Origin: Bacillota bacterium
GTDB taxonomy: Bacteria > Bacillota > Clostridia > Acetivibrionales > DSM-1351
Reading direction: 5' to 3'
DNA: 64,000 nucleotides
Assembly (NCBI GenBank): GCA_023460955.1
Contig: JAEWOH010000062.1
Coordinates: 72,010-136,009 of the forward strand
Each line of letters opens with the position of its first letter. The first letter of the stretch is position 1. A program made the translations under genes and the position numbers. This document shows, piece by piece, positions 1-8,958 of the stretch. The notes under the pieces were generated by a model. It did no database searches. It was not told where the DNA came from and saw only the letters and a list, made by a program, of their open reading frames with translations.

Positions 1-814
1 GGAAAGCAATACCTTCATCGGTTACATCGCGAAGCAGTTGTTTAGATTTATCTAGGCCGTACAGGGTAACATAGGTAGACTTGTCGCATAATGCATCACT
101 ACCCGGCTTTTTACCCATTTCTTCCACGCTTCCTTCCACATCCAAGATATCATCCTTAATCTGAAAAGCAAGACCTAAATTTGCTGCATAATTTGACAGT
201 GCTGCGAACTGTGCTTCGCCGGCTCGGCAAATAACTGCTGCCGCTTCAACAGGCGCCTTTATCAGTGCCCCGGTCTTAAGCCTGTGCATTGTCTTAAGCT
301 CATCAGCCTCCACCCGTCTGCCTGCACCCTTCAGATCAATTACCTGACCGCCGATCATACCTGATGAGCCGGCGTACTGAGCAATGATACCCATTGCTTT
401 GAGCTTTGAGATACTATCTCCTGTCAAGGCATCCTTTATCATGGTTTCATACGCCAGATTTAGCAAGGCATCTCCAGCCAGTATGGCCATAGCTTCTCCA
501 TAGACTTTGTGATTTGTAGGTTTTCCCCTTCTGAAATCGTCATTATCCATTGCCGGCAGATCATCATGTATTAACGAATAGGTATGGATCATTTCTATTG
601 CACAGGCAAACGCAACAACGTCCCTGGGCTCTTTTTCAAATATCTCTGCAGTAGCAAGTGCCAGTGTAGGTCTGAGCCTTTTGCCTCCTGCCATAAGACT
701 GTAAAGCATTGCTTCCTTCAGCGAATTATAGTATTGATTATCAATTGTTATACTGTTAGCCAGACTTTCTTCTATAATTTGCAAATAAAATGCTTGTTTC
801 TCTTTTAATTTCAT
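1..814 (-). CDS. ispA: Polyprenyl (farnesyl/geranyl) diphosphate synthase, 3' end outside window
   Basis: The reverse-strand frame from the ATG at 812-814 is open to the window edge (about 271 codons of an expected 290-300). It shows GGKRLRP near residue 43, the first aspartate-rich motif DDLPAMD at residues 84-90, and the second, KDDILD, near residue 230. These are the Mg2+-diphosphate ligands of trans-prenyltransferases that condense isopentenyl diphosphate with allylic diphosphates. The ATG overlaps the xseB stop as ATGA, so the two are translationally coupled. In clostridia dxs often follows; that would lie outside this window. FPP versus GPP product cannot be decided here. Confidence 0.95.
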   Translation of the reverse strand, partial: MKLKEKQAFYLQIIEESLANSITIDNQYYNSLKEAMLYSLMAGGKRLRPTLALATAEIFEKEPRDVVAFACAIEMIHTYSLIHDDLPAMDNDDFRRGKPTNHKVYGEAMAILAGDALLNLAYETMIKDALTGDSISKLKAMGIIAQYAGSSGMIGGQVIDLKGAGRRVEADELKTMHRLKTGALIKAPVEAAAVICRAGEAQFAALSNYAANLGLAFQIKDDILDVEGSVEEMGKKPGSDALCDKSTYVTLYGLDKSKQLLRDVTDEGIAF

Positions 815-1053
815 AGTTCAAAATCCTTTTCTACCAAATTACCCTCATCATCCTGAAGGAGAATGGATATTTTCTTTTCCGCCTCGTCAAGTTTTGCAGC
901 GCAATACCTTGATAATTCTATACCCTGCTGAAAATTCCGAATTGATTCTTCAAGTGATATATCACCCTTTTCAAGTCTTGATACTATTTGTTCCAATTGG
1001 CAGATAGCATCCTCAAAGCTCTTTTGCTGATTATTTTCAATTTGACTGTTCAA
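811..1053 (-). CDS. xseB: Exodeoxyribonuclease VII small subunit
   Basis: This 80-residue protein has the XseB pattern: an early FEDAICQLEQIVSRLEKG segment followed by SLEESIRNFQQGIEL, two helices that bind the large subunit XseA. Exo VII degrades single-stranded DNA to short oligonucleotides. The start is a TTG at 1051-1053, placed by an AAAGGAGG Shine-Dalgarno immediately upstream. It overlaps ispA downstream by four bases. Unusually, it is separated from its partner xseA by about 285 bp holding an inverted-repeat element. Confidence 0.93.
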   Translation of the reverse strand: MNSQIENNQQKSFEDAICQLEQIVSRLEKGDISLEESIRNFQQGIELSRYCAAKLDEAEKKISILLQDDEGNLVEKDFEL

Positions 1054-1099
1054 ATTCTTTCCTCCTTTATGAAGTCTGGACTCAAGTATGCTGTTTATT

Positions 1100-1335
1100 A
1101 ACAGTACACTAGTACAACTTTAGTTAATGGAAAGCACGGTTAAAAGCAGTTGCAGAATTTCAAGGCGAAGATCTGTCCATTTTGCCGGCAAAGCGGCAGG
1201 ACGCCGCTTTGAGCGAAAGAGACACAGGATGTGGCTTGTTTTGCGACGGCTTAAGGGCCAGATATTAGCCGTTTGAAATACAAGCAAGTGCTTTGGGTGC
1301 AAACCATTAATTAAAGTTTGTACGGGAGTACTGTT
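1100..1335. repeat. MITE-like element with about 30-bp terminal inverted repeats
   Basis: The left arm at about 1100-1130 matches the reverse complement of the right arm at 1304-1335 over about 30 bp with a few mismatches. Both outer ends read TAACAGTAC. The interior is less AT-rich by eye than its surroundings and holds nested hairpins, such as AAAGCGGC/GCCGCTTT around 1190-1212 and ACGGCT/AGCCGT around 1244-1273. TA dinucleotides at both ends would fit a mariner/IS630-type target duplication. No transposase is encoded. A structured leader RNA is the alternative. Confidence 0.6.
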
Positions 1336-1339
1336 ATAT

Positions 1340-2554
1340 CTAATCCTTTTCAGTTGAAATTACACTACAATTTGCTTTTCCGTCCTTGAGGCTTACCTCT
1401 ACCATATCTCCGGGCTTAACCTGTTCAAGTTTGTTTACTATGGTTCCTGTTGAATCTCTTACGACACTGTAGCCCCGCTCAAGGATTTTCAGCGGGCTAA
1501 GTGCATCCAGTTTTCCAGCCAGTAGTGCAAATTGCGCTCTTTTGTCCTTCATAAGCATTTCATTGTTCTTAAATAAGTGTTTAACTTCATTATCAAGCTT
1601 TAGTCTGTATTGGTTCAATCTGTCGTAAGGCTGACGGAAAACCGGCCTGGCCTTTATTTTCTGAAGTTGATTTTCACAAAGGCTCAGCTTTTTTACAAGT
1701 GCACTCTTCATCCTTACATTATAGTTCTGAAGCTTGTATATAAGCACCTCAACGTCCGGGACGGCAAGTTCTGCTGCTGCCGACGGCGTTGGCGCGCGGA
1801 GATCTGATACAAAGTCACAAATAGTGAAATCTGTTTCATGTCCCACTGCTGATATTACCGGGATTTTAGAGGCAAATACGCTCCTTGCCACCACCTCTTC
1901 GTTGAAGGCCCATAGCTCCTCCAGAGAGCCGCCGCCCCTGGCAACTATTATGACATCCACCTGTCCCATCTGATTAAGCTTTTCAATAGCGGCAGCAATC
2001 TGACCGGCGGCCTGCACTCCCTGAACTGCCACAGGGTACAGCACTAGCTTCATGCTGCTGTGCCTTCTGTAGGTGACATTAATTATATCTCTGATAACAG
2101 CGCCTGTTGAAGAGGTTACCACGCCTATACTCTTAGGCAGCAGCGGCAGCTTTTTCTTGACTGCAGCCTCAAAGAGACCTTCCTGTTGAAGCTTGTTTTT
2201 CAGTTGTTCAAAGGCCAGATGCAGGGCACCTAGACCGTCAGGCTGCATGTCACTGGCATAGAGCTGATATTGTCCGTCTCTTTCAAAAACCGAAACATAT
2301 CCCGATACAATTACCTTATTCCCATTCTGAGGTACAAATTTCAGCTGGCTTGCCTGAGTTTTAAACATAACACATTTAAGAACACTGTTCTCATCTTTTA
2401 TTGTGAAATACATATGTCCTGTATAATGATGCTTGAAATTAGATATTTCCCCTCTTACAGACAAGCCCGAAAGTATACCGTCATTTGAGATAAGCTGTTT
2501 TATATAATTGTTAATGTCGGAAACCGAATAAACTCTGTTCAATTTATACCCCAT
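1340..2554 (-). CDS. xseA: Exodeoxyribonuclease VII large subunit
   Basis: This 404-residue catalytic subunit of Exo VII is of normal family length. An N-terminal OB-fold (about residues 1-100, YKLNRVYSVSDINNYIK to the VSVFERDGQYQLY region) is followed by the catalytic domain with GVVTSSTGAVIRDI near 145 and VARGGGSLEELWAFNEE near 205. A long helical region follows, with the ERGYSVV C-terminal motif. The ribosome binding site before the ATG is weak. A terminator-like hairpin between nusB and this gene suggests partly independent expression. Confidence 0.96.
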   Translation of the reverse strand: MGYKLNRVYSVSDINNYIKQLISNDGILSGLSVRGEISNFKHHYTGHMYFTIKDENSVLKCVMFKTQASQLKFVPQNGNKVIVSGYVSVFERDGQYQLYASDMQPDGLGALHLAFEQLKNKLQQEGLFEAAVKKKLPLLPKSIGVVTSSTGAVIRDIINVTYRRHSSMKLVLYPVAVQGVQAAGQIAAAIEKLNQMGQVDVIIVARGGGSLEELWAFNEEVVARSVFASKIPVISAVGHETDFTICDFVSDLRAPTPSAAAELAVPDVEVLIYKLQNYNVRMKSALVKKLSLCENQLQKIKARPVFRQPYDRLNQYRLKLDNEVKHLFKNNEMLMKDKRAQFALLAGKLDALSPLKILERGYSVVRDSTGTIVNKLEQVKPGDMVEVSLKDGKANCSVISTEKD

Positions 2555-2602
2555 TCTTTTTTCATTAACTTACTAAGATTTATTAAAATTCTGAAGATAC
2601 TA

Positions 2603-2634
2603 TAAAAAAAGATAATGTAAAAGTTCACATTACC
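2603..2634 (-). terminator. Rho-independent terminator after nusB
   Basis: On the minus strand GGTAATGT and ACATTATC form an 8-bp stem with an 8-base loop, followed by seven T residues. It lies just downstream of the nusB stop and 50 bp before xseA, so it may attenuate read-through into xseA. Confidence 0.65.
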
Positions 2635-2661
2635 AGTTTTTAGAGCTCCTATTTGATAATT

Positions 2662-3123
2662 TTATTGCGTATCTTCTTCACTTACAGTTTCCGGTTTAGA
2701 ACCCTCATCAACCACAATTATATGAGCATCCTCTTTTGTAACCTTTGCAAGAAGACCGTTTACAAACGCTCCCGCGTCTTCATTACTATAGCGTTTAGCA
2801 AGCTCTACTGCCTCATTGACAGATACGCTGAACGGAATATCTTCGCGGTATAAAATCTCATATATACCCAAACGTAAAATTGATAAATCAATTTTTGATA
2901 ATCTGCTTATTTTCCATCCCATTGCATATTTTTCAATGATATAATCCAACTGTGTTTCCTTTTCTCCTACTCCATCAACAACACTTCTTATATAAGCCTT
3001 ATCACTTTCTGTATAGTTTTCAGCTTCAAGTGCAGTAACAATCTGTTCGTTTCTGTCACCTTTTTGTATATCGAGTTGATACAGCAGTTTCATCGCAGCT
3101 TCCCTGGATGCACGGCGTCCCAT
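2662..3123 (-). CDS. nusB: Transcription antitermination factor NusB
   Basis: This 153-residue all-helical NusB protein starts MGRRASREAAMKLLYQLD and has the family motifs LDYIIEKYAMGWKISRLSKIDLSILR (split here: LDYIIEKY, WKISRLSKID) and PFSVSVNEAVELAKRYS. NusB binds boxA RNA with NusE (S10) in rRNA antitermination. The start is fixed by AGGAGG upstream. It sits downstream of the Asp23/AmaP/DUF2273 genes, a common clostridial arrangement. The acidic tail after residue 135 is not conserved. Confidence 0.96.
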   Translation of the reverse strand: MGRRASREAAMKLLYQLDIQKGDRNEQIVTALEAENYTESDKAYIRSVVDGVGEKETQLDYIIEKYAMGWKISRLSKIDLSILRLGIYEILYREDIPFSVSVNEAVELAKRYSNEDAGAFVNGLLAKVTKEDAHIIVVDEGSKPETVSEEDTQ

Positions 3124-3278
3124 TTAACAATTCCTCCTATGTATCTTAAATAACATTTATTATCAATCATTTCTTCTTAGCTAAAATCTTGTGTTCTAAT
3201 ACCTACTGTCCATCATCAAAAACCTACTGACTACAGTTTACCATCTGCTGATTTACTCAACATCCAAACTACCGCCTG

Positions 3279-3509
3279 CTACCTATAAGTTCCAGGAGGA
3301 AGAATTCTGTCAAGCAGGTTCTTTATGTAGTCTTTATCCTGAGATAGCCTTTTTCCAATGTAAAAGCCGAAAACAACACAAATAACAACAAACAGTGCCT
3401 TAAGAACCCCAAGCAATAATACAATAACTGCAATAGAGAGCCCTATACCCGCACCGAGTATTTCACCTTTATGCTGTTTATATACCTCATAGAGTTTTTG
3501 CTTATCCAT
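3279..3509 (-). CDS. DUF2273 small membrane protein
   Basis: This 76-residue protein has a hydrophobic hairpin (about residues 17-52: ILGAGIGLSIAVIVLLLG, then ALFVVICVVFGFYIGK) followed by a charged tail, KRLSQDKDYIKNLLDRI. That is the DUF2273 pattern. Such genes sit beside Asp23 and AmaP in Firmicutes and probably belong to the same membrane-anchored envelope-stress assembly. The ATG is preceded by GGGAGG. The biochemical role is unknown. Confidence 0.85.
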   Translation of the reverse strand: MDKQKLYEVYKQHKGEILGAGIGLSIAVIVLLLGVLKALFVVICVVFGFYIGKRLSQDKDYIKNLLDRILPPGTYR

Positions 3510-3529
3510 TATAACCTCCCACTTAAATC

Positions 3530-4081
3530 TTATTCTACCCTTGAAGACTTATATCCGGTAAAGATACTTTCCACAAGCACTCTGACACTATCCACCTGTA
3601 CACCTGTACATTCTTCAACTGAAGACTTGATTTTTACCTGCATATCCTCAGAAAGCAGTGGAATATTTATTTCAGGAAGCACAATAGCTTTAACAGTTAT
3701 AGCAACACTTTCCCCCACTTTAGTAACATAAGCTTTTGAATCTTTTATACCTGACAGCTTTCTGGAAGTTGCCAGAGCAATATTCTCAATAGAGTTTAAA
3801 GTAATCCTTATATCACCATTTTTATTATACTTGATGATAGATTTTTTATCTCCTTCGGGCTTAAACCCTGACAGAAGGAAGGTTAAACTTAAACAAAAGA
3901 ATATTGATGCTATAATGAACATGACAATCGATGGATTTCTATAAGCCAGCACCTCATAAAATAAATATGTATATGTATCAGTTAATATGTCTGACCTTAT
4001 TGTTACCAGCATCGCAAACATAGACGCAATTGTAAGAAAGAAAGCGTAGATTGCCAGTAATACACGTAATATTATGTTCAT
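3530..4081 (-). CDS. amaP: Alkaline shock response membrane anchor protein AmaP
   Basis: This 183-residue protein has two N-terminal membrane helices (about residues 5-28 and 52-72) and a cytoplasmic Asp23-like domain from about residue 90 (ITLNSIENIALATSRK). AmaP anchors Asp23 to the membrane in staphylococci. Here it lies between the Asp23-family gene and DUF2273, which supports the call. The AGAGGTGGAG ribosome binding site fixes the ATG at 4081. Confidence 0.85.
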   Translation of the reverse strand: MNIILRVLLAIYAFFLTIASMFAMLVTIRSDILTDTYTYLFYEVLAYRNPSIVMFIIASIFFCLSLTFLLSGFKPEGDKKSIIKYNKNGDIRITLNSIENIALATSRKLSGIKDSKAYVTKVGESVAITVKAIVLPEINIPLLSEDMQVKIKSSVEECTGVQVDSVRVLVESIFTGYKSSRVE

Positions 4082-4159
4082 GTTGCTCCACCTCTTTTCA
4101 TATATTTAAGGACAACTGCCTTTTTTTGGCTATATTATAATTATCCCCAGCTAAACACC

Positions 4160-4555
4160 TTATATACCCTTATTGGGTTCGGATTCCTTCTTAATTTCCT
4201 TATCAAAGTTAACACCCTGTACATGAATGTTTACTTCTATAACATTAAGCCCGGTCATTGATTGAACGGCATTCTTAACCTTATCCTGAATATCCCATGC
4301 CACTTCTGGTATACGTGCCCCAAATTCAACAATAATATAAAGGTCGATAGCTGCTTCTTTTTCACCAACTTCTACCTTTACTCCTTTTGACAGGTTCTTT
4401 CTTCCAAGTATTTCGGCTATTCCCCCGGCTATACCTCCGCTCATACCAGCAACACCTGGCACATCAGTAGCGGCAATTCCAGCAATAATGGCAACTACCT
4501 CTTCAGATATTTTCACTGATCCGTAATCATCCAGAATATTGTGTTCGTCTTCCAT
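4160..4555 (-). CDS. Asp23/Gls24 family envelope stress response protein
   Basis: The protein of about 131 residues begins MEDEHNILDDYGSVKISEEVV and has the Asp23 features: IAATDVPGVAGMSGG near residue 35 and the repeated VEVGEKEAAIDLYIIVEFG strand region. Asp23 forms membrane-associated arrays through AmaP and protects against envelope stress. A second ATG at 4570 lies upstream, but GGAGAGGTG sits correctly before 4555, so the shorter form is chosen. It is the first gene of the Asp23-AmaP-DUF2273-nusB run. Confidence 0.92.
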   Translation of the reverse strand: MEDEHNILDDYGSVKISEEVVAIIAGIAATDVPGVAGMSGGIAGGIAEILGRKNLSKGVKVEVGEKEAAIDLYIIVEFGARIPEVAWDIQDKVKNAVQSMTGLNVIEVNIHVQGVNFDKEIKKESEPNKGI

Positions 4556-4744
4556 TACGCACCTCTCCATAAATACTTGCTAACATACTAACAGCCAAAT
4601 TAATAATATTTCTGTTAAGTAAATACTTTTATATACTACTTTTCCTCTTCAAAAGCACTTACTACACATATTATGGCTCAGTTTGGTAAAATTATATCAC
4701 TTAAGTACCCATTAATCAATCAGAATAAATACTATTAGGGCAAA

Positions 4745-4816
4745 AAGAAAAGGTTATCCATCGGAAACAAATATGCTGTTTATTAGCATGCATATATTTG
4801 GTCCGGTGAGATAACC
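4745..4816 (-). terminator. Terminator of the spoIIIA operon
   Basis: A long imperfect hairpin has arms of about 25 bp: GGTTATC...CAAATAT pairing with ATATTTG...GATAACC. On the minus strand it is followed by TTTTCTTTTTG. It lies 30 bp past the spoIIIAH stop and separates the sporulation operon from the Asp23 operon. Confidence 0.75.
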
Positions 4817-4843
4817 CCAACAATATGTTAAGTTATATTACTT

Positions 4844-5416
4844 TTAGAACATTTTCTTTATTACAATTTTCTCCAAAGGAACATTTGCCTGTCTTGTAAC
4901 TATATCTACTATCTGTGCAGTCTGCTGCTTTGAAATGGCCGGTGCTTTTACAACTACGTCCACGCTTCCATCATCTCCGAAAAATGCAACAACATCGCTA
5001 AAGCCTTTACCTTTTATAAGGTTTTCGATATTTAGTTCCTTCTGAGAAGTTTCAACTATTTTATTCATTTTTGCCTGAGCCTCGGTTTTTGCTTCCTTGC
5101 TTGCACTCTGATCGTCAGTAATGCTCTTCATTATCTCAATATCTTTGCCTCTGACAACGTCTCTGTCCATCTTTGTCTGGGCAAAATAATTATTTGCCTC
5201 TTTTGAAGCGGTTACAGTCTTCTCAGAATCATTTACCGCTGCCGTACCCTCATCAGTCACCTCCTGATTATCTACATACACAGCATCGCCGATCTGGGCA
5301 GAGTCTTCCTCACTGAACTGTGAGCTCTTATTGTAGCTGTACTGTAGATACCCTGCAATAACTAGCATTAACACAAGGGAAAGAACGATAATCTGTTTTC
5401 TTTTTAAAAATTTCAT
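4844..5416 (-). CDS. spoIIIAH: Stage III sporulation protein AH
   Basis: This protein of about 190 residues has one N-terminal membrane helix (IIVLSLVLMLVIAGYLQY, about residues 8-25), an intermembrane linker, and a C-terminal ring-building domain (VVAFFGDDGSVDVVVKAP) related to YscJ/FliF. In the mother-cell membrane SpoIIIAH binds forespore SpoIIQ across the septum to form the feeding-tube channel. The frame is open to 5533, but AGGAGGG stands just before the ATG at 5416. It is the last gene of the operon. Confidence 0.95.
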   Translation of the reverse strand: MKFLKRKQIIVLSLVLMLVIAGYLQYSYNKSSQFSEEDSAQIGDAVYVDNQEVTDEGTAAVNDSEKTVTASKEANNYFAQTKMDRDVVRGKDIEIMKSITDDQSASKEAKTEAQAKMNKIVETSQKELNIENLIKGKGFSDVVAFFGDDGSVDVVVKAPAISKQQTAQIVDIVTRQANVPLEKIVIKKMF

Positions 5417-5565
5417 CACATAGACCCTCCTAACAATCTGAATAGTTTTTTCTTCCTTTGGTCTCTGACCATCAGGATATTTTTCGAGTGGCTGGTGTTT
5501 TACCATTCCCTTCTCAAGATTATGTATATTCACTTCCTGTACACTTTATTTCTATTTTTATAAAA

Positions 5566-6213
5566 TTAATTGTCACTCCTTTGGAATACCTGAATCTTAT
5601 AATCAGCTACCTCAAGCAGGGCTTGAGCTGCCATTGACAGGTTATTTTTAACCTCGGCATTTCCAGCACCATCTGCCACTATCACAACTCCCTTGACCTT
5701 TGGAAGCAGCTCTTTAACAACAAATGGTTTTTTCGTCCCCTGACTTTCTTCATAAACAATTTTGTTATCCTTGCTGCTTTCCTTAATATCCCTTGCTCCT
5801 CCTTCCTTGTCCTTTTCCTGGGTACTGCTTTGTGTTGTGTTCACATCGTATACCGGTACAGATTCATTTCCAGAAACAAAAGTTATCATTACATCAACCT
5901 TTCCGGCACCTTTAATCTTAGATAATATTGACCTGAGATTTTCCTCCATTTCACTTTTTGTTTCGTCCTTGGTTTGCTTCATAGCTTCAACCGCGTCGGA
6001 TTGGGTTTTGCTTTGCTGAACCGCAAGAGCAGAGTTCTGGTCAAGCTGATTTATCTGGGTTTTATTCTGATTATCTTCAAAAAGAACACTGCCTGCTATA
6101 AGGCATATTGCTCCAACAATAGCAATGATTACAGCCTTCTCAATAATTTTCTTGCTTCCGTTCTTACTGATTTTTGCCTTAATGTCTTTCATAATACTGA
6201 TAAACTTATTCAT
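5566..6213 (-). CDS. spoIIIAG: Stage III sporulation protein AG
   Basis: This 215-residue protein has a single membrane helix (about residues 27-44, AVIIAIVGAICLIAGSVL), a Gln/Lys-rich linker, and a C-terminal ring domain ending in PKVKGVVIVADGAGNAEV and LSMAAQALLEVADYKI. SpoIIIAG forms a large ring in the mother-cell membrane of the SpoIIIA-SpoIIQ complex. GGGAGG precedes the ATG. Order and spacing match the canonical operon. Confidence 0.94.
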   Translation of the reverse strand: MNKFISIMKDIKAKISKNGSKKIIEKAVIIAIVGAICLIAGSVLFEDNQNKTQINQLDQNSALAVQQSKTQSDAVEAMKQTKDETKSEMEENLRSILSKIKGAGKVDVMITFVSGNESVPVYDVNTTQSSTQEKDKEGGARDIKESSKDNKIVYEESQGTKKPFVVKELLPKVKGVVIVADGAGNAEVKNNLSMAAQALLEVADYKIQVFQRSDN

Positions 6214-6250
6214 TTGGCGACCTCCCCATTATTATTGTAAATAGTATATT

Positions 6251-6889
6251 TCATGTAATTTTAACTTCAATGCTATCTTTGTTGACTTCAAGCGACTTAT
6301 TCAAGCTTTGCTTTACAAGTTCTGTAAGTCTTTTATCCTCAGGGTCCACGAACCTTAAGCTTTCCTTCTCCTTCTTCCTGCTTGCAGGAGTGCTTATTTC
6401 TATTTTCTCTACTGTCGCAACAGGCTCTATGATGGTTCTATTATTTTTCTTTGTGTCTTTTTTAATTTCAACGGAGATTTTTGTGATCTCTCCGAAATTA
6501 TCTGATTTAGTATCTTCTACTATTTCCACTGTTGCCTTAGCTTGGGTAACACCTTTAAGTTTGTTGGTCTCTTCTTCAATCCTTGAGGTAAGTTTTCTCT
6601 TGTATACAGAAACGATCTGTTTGGACTGGGTTTCCTCCAGAAGACGACTTCCGGTTTCAACCTCTTTTTTATCAATATATAAGCTGTCTGAAAGAATGCC
6701 CTCGCTAAGATCGTAACTTTTATTTTTTAGAGCTATAAAAGGATTAATAACCGCTATGAGAAGAATAAAGCCAGAAACTAAGGTTATTATCTTTTTGATT
6801 TTTCCTGAAGGAATTATTATTTCAAATAAAATCAATATGATAGAAATTGTTACAATGTTTATTATCCAGCCTCTGAGAAATTCAAGCAT
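6251..6889 (-). CDS. spoIIIAF: Stage III sporulation protein AF
   Basis: This protein of about 212 residues has two N-terminal membrane helices (WIINIVTISIILILFEIIIP and IITLVSGFILLIAVINPF) and a soluble alpha/beta domain like other SpoIIIAF proteins. A GTG at 6898 is possible, but AGGTGAAGG is best spaced for the ATG at 6889. It directly follows spoIIIAE, whose stop is at 6899-6901. It is a membrane component of the engulfment-stage channel complex. Confidence 0.92.
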   Translation of the reverse strand: MLEFLRGWIINIVTISIILILFEIIIPSGKIKKIITLVSGFILLIAVINPFIALKNKSYDLSEGILSDSLYIDKKEVETGSRLLEETQSKQIVSVYKRKLTSRIEEETNKLKGVTQAKATVEIVEDTKSDNFGEITKISVEIKKDTKKNNRTIIEPVATVEKIEISTPASRKKEKESLRFVDPEDKRLTELVKQSLNKSLEVNKDSIEVKIT

Positions 6890-6898
6890 AACCTTCAC

Positions 6899-8209
6899 CT
6901 ACCTTATCATTGTCGAAACATTTGTTGTACTTATAACAACCGTTATGGCTATGAGAAACATAATTGCCACAGCAGCCGTAACTCCAAGTATGTACGTCAA
7001 AGAGCCTGCCATATCATTGAGACAGCCGGTTATTTTTTTATCGGATATGGGCTCCACAAAAGCAGATGCCAGCTTGTACAAAATTATCATTGCCAGTATC
7101 TTTATTAGTGGTGCCAGACATATCATTATAATTCCGATCATTGCCACCAGGCCTGATGCATTTTTAATTACAAGTGTACAGCCTACTACTGTGTCAGCAG
7201 CATCAGCCAGATATTTACCAACTACAGGTATAAAAGTACCAAGAGCATATTTTGCAGTCTTACTTGTAACACCGTCAACGACAGCTCCCATGGAACCCTG
7301 TATTGATACGACGGCTATGAAAACGGTTAAAATGAGCCCCAAGCCCCAGGTACATAGCTGTTTTAAAAATCCGGAAAGCTTTGTAAGCTGAACTTTATCA
7401 GATATGTTGTTTACGATGTTCAAAACAGTTACTAAAAAAATTAACGGTATGAAGAAATTCTTTATTACAGTTGCACCAATCTCTACAAGCATAATTAGTA
7501 TAGGCTGAAAAACACCGGCTGAAGTAAAATTGCCGGAAGAAACCAGCAGAGTTATCAAGAGAGGAATGATGGAATGCATAAAAGTTACCATATTGTCTAT
7601 TATGGACATGCACATATTCATTGCACTGCTGAAACTGACCATCAATACCGAAACTATTACTATATAGCAAACAAAGAAAGCCAGTTCCCCTACACTTTCA
7701 CCCATAAAGGAACTCTGAAGATTTTTTAGTACTGCACAAATTATTGAAAGAATAACTATTTTTAAAAGTATGTCAACATTAAGAAATATCTCCTTAAGCA
7801 GATAACTCAATCCTCTTTTCAAGAGACCCTCGGGACTGAACTCAAAATCACCCTTTGCAGCATCTGTAATAATTTTTTCAGGATTAAATTCAGGAAATAG
7901 CTTGTCGGTATCTTCGTTCATGTATTTCCTTATACTTTCACTTATCGCAGTGCTGTCATTAGCGTCAAGCTGCTCATTAATAATATTCAGAGTATCATTT
8001 TCTGAGGTCTTGGAAGGGTCTGCAGCTGCAGAAACAGATTCTTTTATGTGCTTTACCTCCGAAGACTCCTTTTTTTCAAGTGAAACATTAATATCTGCTG
8101 CTCCGGCTGTAATAGGAAAAATTATGTTCACAATGAAAATAATCATTATTAAGGCAAAACTGAGTTTTAGCCTTCCTTTGGCATTTTTTAAGACTCTTTT
8201 CCTTTGCAT
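6899..8209 (-). CDS. spoIIIAE: Stage III sporulation protein AE
   Basis: This protein of about 436 residues has a signal-like first helix, a hydrophilic region (residues 40-130), then many membrane helices. The family core includes ILKNLQSSFMGESVGELAFF and VVGKYLADAADTVVG. SpoIIIAE is the polytopic core, thought to resemble a transport permease, of the SpoIIIA complex. GGAGAGCACT places the start at the ATG at 8209 rather than the TTG at 8221. Confidence 0.95.
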   Translation of the reverse strand: MQRKRVLKNAKGRLKLSFALIMIIFIVNIIFPITAGAADINVSLEKKESSEVKHIKESVSAAADPSKTSENDTLNIINEQLDANDSTAISESIRKYMNEDTDKLFPEFNPEKIITDAAKGDFEFSPEGLLKRGLSYLLKEIFLNVDILLKIVILSIICAVLKNLQSSFMGESVGELAFFVCYIVIVSVLMVSFSSAMNMCMSIIDNMVTFMHSIIPLLITLLVSSGNFTSAGVFQPILIMLVEIGATVIKNFFIPLIFLVTVLNIVNNISDKVQLTKLSGFLKQLCTWGLGLILTVFIAVVSIQGSMGAVVDGVTSKTAKYALGTFIPVVGKYLADAADTVVGCTLVIKNASGLVAMIGIIMICLAPLIKILAMIILYKLASAFVEPISDKKITGCLNDMAGSLTYILGVTAAVAIMFLIAITVVISTTNVSTMIR

Positions 8210-8271
8210 AGTGCTCTCCAATCTGCGTAAACAGGTTATTCAAAACAACTTTTCAAATGTCTTCCTGCTAC

Positions 8272-8658
8272 TTAGGGCATCAGCTTTACTACAAGATCAA
8301 GAAGAGATGAAATGATTGGAACAGAAAGTACAACTATAGCCACCTTACCAGCCAGTTCTATTTTTGATGCTATGGAGGATTCTCCCGCATCCTTGCATAC
8401 TTCAGCGCCAAATTCAGCGATATAAGCAATGCCGACTATTTTAAGCAATATGGTAATATAAGTTGCATCTATATCAGCCTTTTTGCTGAAGGTTTTAATA
8501 AATTCAATGACTGATGTAAGCTTGACCACAATCAGTATAAATATAAGCAGTCCGGTTACTATGCTGACCTGCAGAGCTATTTCGGGTTTCTGCTGTTTAA
8601 TTGTCACTGACAAAATAACTGCTATAATACTAATGCAAACAATCTGAAGTATGTCCAT
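8272..8658 (-). CDS. spoIIIAD: Stage III sporulation protein AD
   Basis: This 128-residue membrane protein has about four helices and carries the SpoIIIAC/AD family patterns IVTGLLIFILIVVKLTSVIE and YITILLKIVGIAYIAEFG...CKDAGE. It lies between spoIIIAC and spoIIIAE as in Bacillus subtilis. A GAGGG ribosome binding site precedes the ATG. Confidence 0.94.
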   Translation of the reverse strand: MDILQIVCISIIAVILSVTIKQQKPEIALQVSIVTGLLIFILIVVKLTSVIEFIKTFSKKADIDATYITILLKIVGIAYIAEFGAEVCKDAGESSIASKIELAGKVAIVVLSVPIISSLLDLVVKLMP

Positions 8659-8719
8659 ATCATCTGTACCCTCATAATTTTCTTATCTGTTAAGTCCAAT
8701 AGTTTATTTATTTTCCTGT

Positions 8720-8914
8720 TTAGAACTGGAACATTGTTTTAACTGCTGCAAATAGTCCAGCTATTTCTTTTGAAACCATCATAAGGACCACTACAATACC
8801 AGCCAGAGTAGTCATCATTGCCTGTTCTTCCCTTCCTGACCTTATCAGCACCTGGTTTAAAACTGATACTAGTATACCTATTGCAGCTATTTTGAATATT
8901 AAATCAACACTCAT
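8720..8914 (-). CDS. spoIIIAC: Stage III sporulation protein AC
   Basis: This 64-residue protein has two membrane helices and the conserved MSVDLIFKIAAIGILV and SGREEQAMMTTLAGIVVVL segments. The open frame extends to 8947, but GGAG six bases before the ATG at 8914 and the usual family length of 64-68 residues favour the shorter protein. It is a small membrane subunit of the SpoIIIA complex. Confidence 0.94.
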   Translation of the reverse strand: MSVDLIFKIAAIGILVSVLNQVLIRSGREEQAMMTTLAGIVVVLMMVSKEIAGLFAAVKTMFQF

Positions 8915-8958
8915 ATAAATCTCCAATCCCGCAAACAGTGCGTACAAATAAAAATCTT

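Noticed and set aside
1120..1302. 60-codon minus-strand frame between xseB and xseA
   Set aside because: Lies wholly in the inverted-repeat element, has no ribosome binding site and no protein-like pattern.
6756..7391. 211-codon plus-strand frame
   Set aside because: Antisense to spoIIIAE/spoIIIAF, which are securely identified; no ribosome binding site.
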